A stretch of 64,000 nt of DNA, taken from NCBI GenBank assembly GCA_017431955.1, contig JAFRKC010000002.1:1-64000 (forward strand). The letters run 5' to 3'. This document shows positions 17,364-24,828 of this stretch, in pieces; the stretch's first letter is position 1; every line of letters begins with the position of its first letter. The DNA comes from Candidatus Saccharimonadota bacterium (GTDB lineage Bacteria > Patescibacteriota > Saccharimonadia > Saccharimonadales > Saccharimonadaceae). The notes under the pieces are model-generated. The model searched no databases and was not told where the DNA came from. It saw nothing but the letters and a program-made list of their open reading frames with translations. The translations under genes and the position numbers were made by a program.

Positions 17364-18121
17364 TGAAGAATAAAAAATCTCTTGGCCAACACTGGTTAAA
17401 AGATCGGGAAATATTAAACGAAATAGCGCTGCTATCCGTAGAAGATAGCGTTAAGCTATGTGTAGAAATTGGTCCTGGTCTCGGTACCCTAACCAGCTCG
17501 TTATTTAAGCACTTCGATAAAATCCTAGCAGTAGAACTAGACTCAAATTTGGCGGGTAATCTCCCTAAATCTTTCCCAGGGAAAAACCTGATTGTAAAAA
17601 ATACGGATTTCCTGAATTTTAATCTAGAGAAAATAAAAGAACCATATGTGGTGGCTGGCAATATTCCATATTACATTACTTCCCCGATTGTTCAAAAAAT
17701 ACTATCTGCCGAAAATAAACCAAAAAGAGCGGTACTTTTAATGCAAAAAGAGGTCGCAGAAAGAATGGCTTCAGAAAAAAGTCAAAGTCTACTTTCACTG
17801 ATGGTTCAAAATAGGGCTAAAGTCGAACTTGGCCCAGTAGTACCAAAAGACTTTTTTACTCCTCCACCAAAAGTAGACAGCCAGGTGATTATTTTGTCGC
17901 CAAGAGAACAGAGCATTATAGATGACAGTGTTTCCGGTTTAATCAAAGTTGGTTTTGTTGCACCACGTAAAAAGTTGATAGCTAATCTCTCCTCCAATTT
18001 AAAAATCGGTAAAGAAGAACTAAGAAAAACATTCTTAGAGCTCAATCTCGATCCAGACTGTCGTCCATCTGATCTAAGCCTAGAAAATTGGCAAAAACTT
18101 AAAAATGCTATTGACAATTGA
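17363..18121 (+). CDS. rsmA: 16S rRNA (adenine(1518)-N(6)/adenine(1519)-N(6)) dimethyltransferase
   Basis: 252 residues. KsgA/RsmA dimethylates two adenines in helix 45 of 16S rRNA during late 30S maturation. Visible: KKSLGQHWLKD at the N terminus, SAM motif I CVEIGPGLGTLT, and the catalytic NIPYYIT (NxPY, motif IV). The C-terminal helical domain contains RPSDLSLENW. Translation is coupled to the upstream gene through a TAATG overlap. The -35 box of a downstream RNA promoter lies in its last codons. Confidence 0.96.
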   Translation: MKNKKSLGQHWLKDREILNEIALLSVEDSVKLCVEIGPGLGTLTSSLFKHFDKILAVELDSNLAGNLPKSFPGKNLIVKNTDFLNFNLEKIKEPYVVAGNIPYYITSPIVQKILSAENKPKRAVLLMQKEVAERMASEKSQSLLSLMVQNRAKVELGPVVPKDFFTPPPKVDSQVIILSPREQSIIDDSVSGLIKVGFVAPRKKLIANLSSNLKIGKEELRKTFLELNLDPDCRPSDLSLENWQKLKNAIDN

Positions 18122-18139
18122 TAAAGCTTACGTTATTAT
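18111..18139 (+). promoter_or_regulatory. Near-consensus sigma70 promoter for RNA candidate
   Basis: TTGACA, 17 bp, TATTAT. The -35 box lies in the last codons of rsmA. The predicted start is near 18146. Confidence 0.75.
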
Positions 18140-18145
18140 AAACAT

Positions 18146-18289
18146 AAGCTGGTACGCTTCACAGGGGTTCCACTAGTTTAGTGGAATGTGGAGATTACAT
18201 TAAAATAAAAAATAGCGGATTAAAACAAAACAATGTGCCCCAGGGTGGGCGCGCATCAGCGAAAAGAGGCTCGAAAGAGCCTCTTTTTT
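18146..18289 (+). ncRNA. Candidate structured non-coding RNA (about 144 nt)
   Basis: The transcript runs from a near-consensus promoter to a strong intrinsic terminator. A closing stem pairs GCTGGTACGC (18148-18157) with GCGCATCAGC (18251-18260) with a single A.C mismatch. Inside is a hairpin TTCCACTA/TAGTGGAA (18168-18186) carried on CACA/TGTG with a GGGG bulge (18164-18167). The bulge can pair with CCCC at 18238-18241, giving a pseudoknot; a local GCCC/GGGC hairpin would compete. I see no SRP, tmRNA, RNase P or known riboswitch signature. A short ORF could be read through it, but it ignores this structure and has no ribosome binding site. The next gene has its own -10, so this looks independent rather than a leader. 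Confidence 0.6.
18264..18289 (+). terminator. Intrinsic terminator of RNA candidate
   Basis: A 9-bp stem AAGAGGCTC/GAGCCTCTT with a GAAA tetraloop and T-run. Confidence 0.85.
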
Positions 18290-18339
18290 GTTTATGGCTA
18301 CATTTTTGTGATAATATATAAATATAAGCAGAAAAACAT

Positions 18340-19167
18340 ATGGATCCAGAAGATAACTCAGATAATCAAGATGAGCAGAAAACTAAGCGCTTGCCCACCT
18401 ACGTCTTTGGGGAGGATTATGAGCAAACTGTAAACTTAGCTGATAGACCAGAAGAGCAAAAACAAGAAGACGATAAAACAGATACGCCTAAAATCGAACC
18501 AGAAGCAGAAGCATCAGATGCTGACAAAGAAGTCAGCGAAGCAATAAACGAAGGCGTTATTAACTCTGAACTCCAAAAAATTGAATTAGATAAAACCGAA
18601 CCAACCCCTATTATAGCGACGAAGAAAAAACGCCGATCAAAAAAGCTAATACTTGTACTCATCATCATAGTTATAGTTTGTAGTGTAATCTGTGGTGTAT
18701 TTTTCCTTCTTCAGGGCGGATTCTTCACTTCTTCGATCTTTGCCAACAAAAACCTTATCTGTGAAGCAACCAGTAATAACGGCGAGTTGCTTGGATCGGG
18801 AAATGCATTAGAATCAAAAAGTCGCGTAGAGGTTATATACAAAAATAATGATTTTGTCAGTTTAACGCAAACTCTTGAAGCGAAATTTGAAAATTCGTCT
18901 ACTGCTAAAATAGCCATGAGTAATGTACGCTCTGACTATACTAAGAGATTTAAGAGTTTTAACATTAGTACGGAGCCATTTAAAAGTGACTACAAACAAA
19001 ATGATACATCTATTACCATCACCCATTATGCCGATACCAGCATGATAAATAGTGCCAATGCCGGAGTTATCTATATTGATGTTAACCAAAACGGCGTCAT
19101 TATATACGACATGAACTCCATCAAGAAAAATTACGAAGACGTGGGATATGCTTGCCGTGTTGAATAA
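18340..19167 (+). CDS. Membrane-anchored protein with acidic cytosolic tail, unknown function
   Basis: 275 residues. Residues 1-100 are highly charged and low in complexity, rich in Glu, Asp and Lys. A basic patch (KKKRRSKK) precedes a single transmembrane helix (about 107-130, LILVLIIIVIVCSVICGVFFLL). The extracellular part (about 135-275) contains two cysteines (Leu-Ile-Cys-Glu near its start, Tyr-Ala-Cys-Arg near the end) that may form a disulfide. I recognise no family. Initiation is weak; a GATAAT lies about 24 nt upstream. Confidence 0.65.
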   Translation: MDPEDNSDNQDEQKTKRLPTYVFGEDYEQTVNLADRPEEQKQEDDKTDTPKIEPEAEASDADKEVSEAINEGVINSELQKIELDKTEPTPIIATKKKRRSKKLILVLIIIVIVCSVICGVFFLLQGGFFTSSIFANKNLICEATSNNGELLGSGNALESKSRVEVIYKNNDFVSLTQTLEAKFENSSTAKIAMSNVRSDYTKRFKSFNISTEPFKSDYKQNDTSITITHYADTSMINSANAGVIYIDVNQNGVIIYDMNSIKKNYEDVGYACRVE

Positions 19168-19174
19168 ATTATTG

Positions 19175-19180
19175 TAAAAT
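19175..19180 (+). promoter_or_regulatory. Leaderless-type -10 for metG
   Basis: TAAAAT, ending 6 nt before the ATG at 19187; TG directly precedes it. Confidence 0.5.
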
Positions 19181-19186
19181 AAAACT

Positions 19187-20614
19187 ATGTCAAAAGTTTA
19201 TATCACCACGGCCATACCGTATGTTAATGGTGCGCCACACATTGGTCACTCACTAGATTACTTATTAGCAGACGTTTATTATAGATATCGTCTTAAAATG
19301 GGCGATGAAGTCCGTTTCCAATCTGGTACTGACGAGCACGGTAATAAGGTTTTTTCTAAAGCTAAAGCCGCAGGGATAGACGTTCGCGAATATGCGAGCC
19401 AAAACTCTCAAAAGTTCAAAGATTTTATTGCGCTTCTTGGCGTTAAACCAACAGAATTTATTAGAACAACGGACGAAGACCATGAACGTCGCTGTCAAGA
19501 AATTTGGAAAAAATTAGAGCAACACATCTATAAATCATCATACGAAGGATGGTACTGTGAAGGTTGCGAAAATTTTGTCACCCAAAAAGAATATGACGAT
19601 AACCATGGCGTTTGTCCAGACCACAACAAGGAATATCAAAAATTATCTGAAGAAAATTACTATTTTAAAATCTCGGACTTTAAAGACGAAATTGCAGAAG
19701 CAATCGAAAAAGGCGAGATGTCAATTTTACCAGAATTCCGCAAAAGGGAAATGCTAGAACTCTTGAAAGAAGCCCCTGATGTTTCTATATCCAGGCCGGT
19801 AAAAAGTCTTTCCTGGGGCGTTCCAGTTCCTGGTGACGATTCTCAAGTGATGTACGTGTGGCTTGACGCGCTCTCAAATTACATTACGGTTCTTGGTTAT
19901 CCAGAAAATGATATATCTGATTTTTGGCCAGCCACAGTTCAGTTTGTAGGTAAGGATATTCTGCGTTTTCATACCATTATTTGGCCGGCTATGTTGCTAG
20001 GCCTTGGTTTGCCACTTCCGAAAACAATCTGTTCTCATGGCTTTATTCTGTCTAATAATCAAAAAATGTCTAAATCACTAGGCAATGTTGTTAACCCAAT
20101 CGAAGCCATTAATAAATACGGCGTCGAGGCTTTTCGCTATTATTTCTTGCGCCACATAGACACTTTTGTGGACTCAGACTTCACTTGGGAAAAATTCGAA
20201 GATGCTTACAACAATGAGCTTGCTAATGATCTCGGTAATCTAGTTCAACGTCTAGCCGTACTCACTAGTAAAAACGACGTAGTTCTTGATCAGTTCAAGG
20301 ATATATTCACCAACTCAGACAAGCAATATAAAGATTTTATGGACGCATTTGAATTTTCCAAGGCTTTTAATTACGCCTGGGAAAAGGTGCAAAAAATTAA
20401 TAAAGACATCGACGAGCAAAAACCTTGGGAAATTTCTAAAACCGGCACAAAAGAAGAACTATCAGAATGCTTGAACTCCTTGATAAAAGATCTACTATTC
20501 GTTAACGAATTGCTCTCACCATATCTTCCAAAAACCACTGAAGAGATATCAAGAATCTTTATTCCTGGCCAAAAAGTAACTCCTCCAAAAATACCACTAT
20601 TTCCGAAAAACTAG
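19187..20614 (+). CDS. metG: Methionyl-tRNA synthetase
   Basis: 475 residues. Class I synthetase charging elongator and initiator tRNA-Met. HIGH motif as PHIGHS near the N terminus, a zinc knuckle CEGCENFVTQ with a following Cys-Pro-Asp-His, and KMSKS in NNQKMSKSLGN. The anticodon-binding helical bundle is present; the C-terminal dimerisation/tRNA-binding (EMAP-like) domain of long MetRS is absent, so this is a short monomeric type. The gene ends 6 nt from a convergent gene with no obvious terminator between. Confidence 0.97.
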   Translation: MSKVYITTAIPYVNGAPHIGHSLDYLLADVYYRYRLKMGDEVRFQSGTDEHGNKVFSKAKAAGIDVREYASQNSQKFKDFIALLGVKPTEFIRTTDEDHERRCQEIWKKLEQHIYKSSYEGWYCEGCENFVTQKEYDDNHGVCPDHNKEYQKLSEENYYFKISDFKDEIAEAIEKGEMSILPEFRKREMLELLKEAPDVSISRPVKSLSWGVPVPGDDSQVMYVWLDALSNYITVLGYPENDISDFWPATVQFVGKDILRFHTIIWPAMLLGLGLPLPKTICSHGFILSNNQKMSKSLGNVVNPIEAINKYGVEAFRYYFLRHIDTFVDSDFTWEKFEDAYNNELANDLGNLVQRLAVLTSKNDVVLDQFKDIFTNSDKQYKDFMDAFEFSKAFNYAWEKVQKINKDIDEQKPWEISKTGTKEELSECLNSLIKDLLFVNELLSPYLPKTTEEISRIFIPGQKVTPPKIPLFPKN

Positions 20615-20619
20615 AACCG

Positions 20620-22494
20620 TTACCAGCTGCTAGTGTCCATCCAATATTTTTTCCCACTCAAAACATCATAAGTAACATTTTCATATTTATTTAGTGCTTC
20701 AGTTTGCATTAATCCGGCATCACCAAAATAAGTCGCTGTCAGAATTGGGTGCCTTTCACATACCTCATCTAGCAAATAATTTAAGGTTGGCTTCTTAATA
20801 TTTAATCTATTATATAGCGTGTTCACTAAACAATTCGGTGTGGTTGTTGGTAGGTTTTTGTCGCCTAAATCTATATCAAAATTGCTATATATAAAATACG
20901 GTGTTAATCTAGACAGATTAATATCTTCTTCTACTACCTTTTCAAAAACTCCTGGGCTATGATCGCCAAAGAATAAAACCACGGTCTTTTCTTTAGAATT
21001 ATCCAACTCTCCCAAAAACTCCCCTAAATATTTATCGGAGCCATGCAAAAGTTGAAAATAGGTTTCTATCTTTTTAACATCTTCTTCATCATAATCTTCT
21101 ATATTGCCAGTGAGTTTGAAATTTCTCTCACCATCGTAAAGCGCGTCGTTAAATGGCGTATGATTTTGCATAGTTATTAGGGCGACTAACTGTTTTTTAT
21201 CACTTTCATCTAAGACTTTTAGTACTTCATTGTATGCCGTCTTGTCATTGTAATATTCAGATCCAGGCTCCGTTTCGAAGTTCTCGATTTCTAGGCTCGT
21301 GATGAACTTATCGAATCCCTCATTCGCTAACGAGATATTACGTTTGTACATTCCGCCGTAATAAGTGTGGATGGCCGTAGCGTTGTAACCATTCTTTTTT
21401 GCCCAGGTGGCAACTGAAGGTATCTCGCCGGTCTTAGGTATTAAATTTGTGTAAGGTACAGTGTTGGTGTAATAATTCGTAAATCCAGTTAAGACCTCAA
21501 ATTCTATGTTGGCCGTGCCACCACCATAATCCAAAGAATACATTTGGCCACTTGGATATTTATTAGCAACTTTATGAAGATTTGGAGTTACGTCTCCACC
21601 AGAATATTGATAATATTTAGATAAAATCTCTGGGTCATAAAAAGACTCGTTTAAAATTATTACAATATTATATTCGGCGTCTTTTAGACTTTGTTTCTCG
21701 CTATCTTTATCTTCTATTTTTTTGTACTCATCAGAAATTACGTCTATATATTTTTTCGAATATTCTGGCGGTTTTTTAACTTCGAATTTTCCACAGTTGT
21801 ATAGGAAGCCAATTAAAAAACCATTTTCACGGTAATTTCGCTCTTGGTTCCAAGCGGTAAAAGTTGTATCAAGAAAATCAACATGCTGATACTTAACGCC
21901 CTTATTGTTAACAATAAAATTAGTTGATAGTAAGAAAACTATAACTGTAATTACTAAGAACATAACTCTTATTAAGACAAAGTGTTTTTTTCCGCCGTCT
22001 TTTCTGATCGTTAAATAAGATGGTAGAGAAAAAATACGTTTAGTCACTATTGCTAAAATTTTAGTAGCAATCACAATTCCAATTATGCCAACAATCAGAA
22101 GAACTAACCCGCCAACGTTTACGAATTTAGTCAAACTATTAACTTCGGTCGCCAGCCCAAAATCTTCTGGCAATAGCGGCGTCATCCTTGCTGCAAGTTT
22201 ATTTTCATTCACATAAGCAATAATTGTAGTTAGAATCCCAACAACACTAATTGCCAGCCATGGTCTTAGCGTAATCGAATAAACGAACATCAGTAGTAGA
22301 AACATAATAAAGGAATTGAATAAAAAGACTCTTCCGGAATTTTTGAAAACAAATTCCCATGTTTCGCCAAAATCATCAAAGTAACGAAACTCTAGAAACC
22401 AAGTTAAAATAAGTGCAAATACCAAAATTAACAATATCGAAATCAAGAATTTTTTTGCCAACGCAAAAATATATTTTTTGTTTATATTCTTCAC
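20620..22494 (-). CDS. LtaS-family lipoteichoic acid synthase-like sulfatase-fold membrane enzyme
   Basis: 624 residues beginning with GTG. About five transmembrane helices (within residues 1-205) precede an extracellular sulfatase/phosphatase-fold domain. LtaS polymerises glycerol-phosphate from phosphatidylglycerol onto a glycolipid anchor. Catalytic features match: NESFYDPE, the nucleophile-type Thr in GGGTANIEFE, and the metal site FFGDHSPG. Whether the product is lipoteichoic acid, a phosphoglycerol substituent or something else cannot be told. An extended -10 ends 6 nt before the GTG. GalU-derived UDP-glucose could feed a glycolipid anchor; that link is inference. Confidence 0.88.
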   Translation of the reverse strand: MKNINKKYIFALAKKFLISILLILVFALILTWFLEFRYFDDFGETWEFVFKNSGRVFLFNSFIMFLLLMFVYSITLRPWLAISVVGILTTIIAYVNENKLAARMTPLLPEDFGLATEVNSLTKFVNVGGLVLLIVGIIGIVIATKILAIVTKRIFSLPSYLTIRKDGGKKHFVLIRVMFLVITVIVFLLSTNFIVNNKGVKYQHVDFLDTTFTAWNQERNYRENGFLIGFLYNCGKFEVKKPPEYSKKYIDVISDEYKKIEDKDSEKQSLKDAEYNIVIILNESFYDPEILSKYYQYSGGDVTPNLHKVANKYPSGQMYSLDYGGGTANIEFEVLTGFTNYYTNTVPYTNLIPKTGEIPSVATWAKKNGYNATAIHTYYGGMYKRNISLANEGFDKFITSLEIENFETEPGSEYYNDKTAYNEVLKVLDESDKKQLVALITMQNHTPFNDALYDGERNFKLTGNIEDYDEEDVKKIETYFQLLHGSDKYLGEFLGELDNSKEKTVVLFFGDHSPGVFEKVVEEDINLSRLTPYFIYSNFDIDLGDKNLPTTTPNCLVNTLYNRLNIKKPTLNYLLDEVCERHPILTATYFGDAGLMQTEALNKYENVTYDVLSGKKYWMDTSSW

Positions 22495-22500
22495 AAGTTA

Positions 22501-22509
22501 ATTTTACCA
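22501..22509 (-). promoter_or_regulatory. Leaderless-type extended -10 for LtaS-like gene
   Basis: TGGTAAAAT on the minus strand, ending 6 nt before a GTG start at 22494. Confidence 0.55.
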
Positions 22510-22520
22510 TATGTGGTAAC

Positions 22521-22549
22521 AAAAAACGCCCATAAAATGAGCGTTTTTT
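22521..22549 (-). terminator. Terminator downstream of aquaporin gene
   Basis: AAAAAACGC/GCGTTTTTT stem continued by CAT/ATG around an AAA loop; symmetric but positioned to end the minus-strand aquaporin transcript. Confidence 0.75.
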
Positions 22550-22563
22550 GCTGTTACTTTTAC

Positions 22564-23544
22564 CTAGTTAACCGATTCGTCACTTAAGAATGAAGACACA
22601 TCAGACAATAGGAATCCTATCGTACAACCAAGTGATGGGAAAATCACATAGGCTGTTAAAGCAACGGCGATACTACCTAATACTTCAGAGAACTCAGTAC
22701 CAGCGGTTGGCAAGATCTTGTACATAAATGCTATTGCTGGGTTAAGCACGAAGTTGCTGGAAAGGCTAGCGTAAAGAATAGATATCACGAGTGCAAGAAT
22801 CAAAGCAGTAATAATACCACCAGCTACTACTATCGCAAAAGTGAAAGAGCTGTGTTTGTATTGAAGGGCTCTGGCGAAGCAGAATCCTATGATTGAAGCT
22901 CCGAAGAATTCAATCATTGTAACCATCCAAAATTGGCCATCTTCAATTGCCGCCATTTTTGGTAATTCGCTACCCATGCCACCAGCGTCACAGAACTTAG
23001 CCATAATTAGCATGCCAATCCAGGCGCCCAAGATTTGAGCGACGATGTAGAGCACACCTCTAATCACTGATATACGGCGAGTAATCATCATGCCAACTGT
23101 AATGGCTGGGTTTAGGTTTGAGCCGGAAAGTTTATAAACTGCCAAAATCACTGGTAGTATTGAGAATAGCATCCACAGAGGCTCATTGAGTTGAAGCATA
23201 GCTATGAAAATAGTGGTGATTAGCATAGTGCCAATTAATTCACCAAGCAATGCACCATAAGTATTTTTCTTTTTGAAAATAGTTAAGATGCTTTCGTTTG
23301 TGTTATATTTTTTTGCAAAGAAATTTTTGAAACTGCTCTTCTTTCCATCGCTAGCAATAGGTTGTTTAGCTACTATTTCTTTACTATTATTTTTAGCCGA
23401 CTTTGTCGTCGTTTTTTTGCCCACCACCCCTTTGCCTGTAACGGATGCCTTTTTGGTGACTTTTGTCGCTTTGGCACCGGTCTTGGCTTTTGCAGAAGAA
23501 GCCTTGTTTTTAGCCGCAGTCTTCTTCGACTTGGATGTTGCCAT
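22564..23544 (-). CDS. Aquaporin / MIP-family channel with Lys-rich N-terminal extension
   Basis: 326 residues. Residues 1-75 are a Lys/Ala/Thr-rich basic tail; six transmembrane segments follow. Both half-helix motifs are present: SNLNPAITVG and FVLNPAIAFM. MIP channels pass water, glycerol or small neutral solutes. The Arg that normally follows the second NPA (NPAR, part of the selectivity filter) is absent, suggesting unusual selectivity. The basic tail could bind anionic lipid or nucleic acid; that is speculation. The start follows AAGGAGG with ideal spacing and an extended -10 (TGATACAAT, 23575-23583). Confidence 0.88.
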   Translation of the reverse strand: MATSKSKKTAAKNKASSAKAKTGAKATKVTKKASVTGKGVVGKKTTTKSAKNNSKEIVAKQPIASDGKKSSFKNFFAKKYNTNESILTIFKKKNTYGALLGELIGTMLITTIFIAMLQLNEPLWMLFSILPVILAVYKLSGSNLNPAITVGMMITRRISVIRGVLYIVAQILGAWIGMLIMAKFCDAGGMGSELPKMAAIEDGQFWMVTMIEFFGASIIGFCFARALQYKHSSFTFAIVVAGGIITALILALVISILYASLSSNFVLNPAIAFMYKILPTAGTEFSEVLGSIAVALTAYVIFPSLGCTIGFLLSDVSSFLSDESVN

Positions 23545-23592
23545 TTTTGACCTCCTTAGTTTGATATTGGATTTATTGTATCACACATATGC

Positions 23593-23598
23593 TATAAT
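23593..23598 (+). promoter_or_regulatory. -10 element (TGCTATAAT) for the 23631 gene
   Basis: It leaves a leader of about 26 nt with AAAGGAAAA before the GTG at 23631. Confidence 0.5.
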
Positions 23599-23630
23599 TG
23601 TAAGCATCAAAATTAAAACAAAGGAAAAAA

Positions 23631-23861
23631 GTGGGTATTTTAGTATCAAAAGACGAAGACAACTCAATTTTGCAAGAAAGAATCAACGTCGATTTACGCG
23701 AACGAGTTCAAAGACAGTCTGGTGAAGACGACAATGAAAAAGATTTTGCCGAAGATTCCGAGTACGTAAAACAACTTCAGAAAACCGGACGTTTTTCATG
23801 GGTTTGGTTTGTGCTAATAATTTTAGCTATAGCATCTCTTATATTCATCTTTGCCCTCTAA
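23631..23861 (+). CDS. Small tail-anchored membrane protein, unknown
   Basis: 76 residues from a GTG start with AAAGGAAAA upstream. A charged N-terminal region (about 1-52) is followed by one transmembrane helix at the C terminus (about 55-76, WVWFVLIILAIASLIFIF). Topology resembles SecE or other tail-anchored subunits, but no SecE signature is seen. It sits divergent to the aquaporin and just before pheS, whose -10 begins 3 nt after this gene's stop. Confidence 0.6.
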   Translation: MGILVSKDEDNSILQERINVDLRERVQRQSGEDDNEKDFAEDSEYVKQLQKTGRFSWVWFVLIILAIASLIFIFAL

Positions 23862-23863
23862 AG

Positions 23864-23872
23864 TGGTATAAT
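23864..23872 (+). promoter_or_regulatory. Leaderless-type extended -10 for pheS
   Basis: TGGTATAAT, ending 8 nt before the ATG at 23881. Confidence 0.55.
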
Positions 23873-23880
23873 ACATCTGT

Positions 23881-24828
23881 ATGTCAACTCTAGAACAACT
23901 AAAAGCAGAACTCAAAGCTCTTGGCGCCGAATACGCCAAGATTAAAACTCTCCCAGAATCTGAGAGAAAAGATTTTGGGCAAAAAATAAATGATAAAAAA
24001 CAAGAAATAATCAACAAGATTAAAGCACTCGAGTCTGAACAAACCAGTGCGAACATAAAACCAATTGATATTACTGCTCCGTTTGGTATAAATTCAAATC
24101 CGATTGCGATCGAAACTGGTTCAAAACACCCGCTTATGGTTGAACTTGACCGAGTGATAGACATTTACTCTCGCATGGGTTTTGGTGTAGTGGAATCTAG
24201 ACAGCTCGATGATGAATTCCACATGTTTGATGCGCTAAACTTTCCAAAAGGACACCCTGCCCGTGATGGTTACGATACTTTTCGCACGGAAGAAGGTTTT
24301 ATTCCTCCTGCCCACACGTCAACAATGCAACATCGCGTATTGAAAAATTACAAGAAGAACCTAGACAATAATGGACAAATCGCAGTAGTAATCCCCGGGC
24401 GCGTATTTCGCAATGAGGACGTCGACGCTACGCACGAGCATACATTCTATCAGTGTGAAGGTATTTTTGTTTCTAAAAACGCTACTTTTGCCGAAATGCT
24501 TGGAGTTTTGAAAAACTTTTTTGAAACGTATTATGGCCAAAACCTTAAAATCAAAACTCAACCAGGATTTTTCCCATTTACTGAACCATCCATAGAACTT
24601 TTGATTGAAAAACCAAAATCACTAGGCGGCAAAGGCGACGGTTGGCTAGAAATGCTTGGTTGTGGAATGATTCATCCAAATGTCTTGAAAAATGCCGGCA
24701 TCGATCCGGAGCAATACAAAGGTTTTGCTTGGGGCGGCGGGATCGATCGCCTAGTAATGCTTAAATATCAGCTCAATGACATTCGTTATTTTGAATCTGC
24801 AAAACTAGATTTTTTGAAGGAGTTTTAA
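23881..24828 (+). CDS. pheS: Phenylalanyl-tRNA synthetase alpha subunit
   Basis: 315 residues, slightly short. The alpha subunit carries the class II catalytic site of the heterotetrameric enzyme. An N-terminal coiled coil (about 1-55) binds tRNA. The core holds HPLMVELDRVIDIYSRMGF, PAHTSTMQHR, the motif 2 region GRVFRNEDVDATHEHTFYQ and motif 3 FAWGGGIDRLVMLKY. The stop abuts the pheT start directly. tRNA-Phe is also in the window, at 52080. Confidence 0.97.
   Translation: MSTLEQLKAELKALGAEYAKIKTLPESERKDFGQKINDKKQEIINKIKALESEQTSANIKPIDITAPFGINSNPIAIETGSKHPLMVELDRVIDIYSRMGFGVVESRQLDDEFHMFDALNFPKGHPARDGYDTFRTEEGFIPPAHTSTMQHRVLKNYKKNLDNNGQIAVVIPGRVFRNEDVDATHEHTFYQCEGIFVSKNATFAEMLGVLKNFFETYYGQNLKIKTQPGFFPFTEPSIELLIEKPKSLGGKGDGWLEMLGCGMIHPNVLKNAGIDPEQYKGFAWGGGIDRLVMLKYQLNDIRYFESAKLDFLKEF

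Noticed and set aside
18233..18433. A 66-codon plus-strand ORF across the RNA candidate
   Set aside because: It has no ribosome binding site, runs through the terminator hairpin and overlaps the start of the next gene in another frame.
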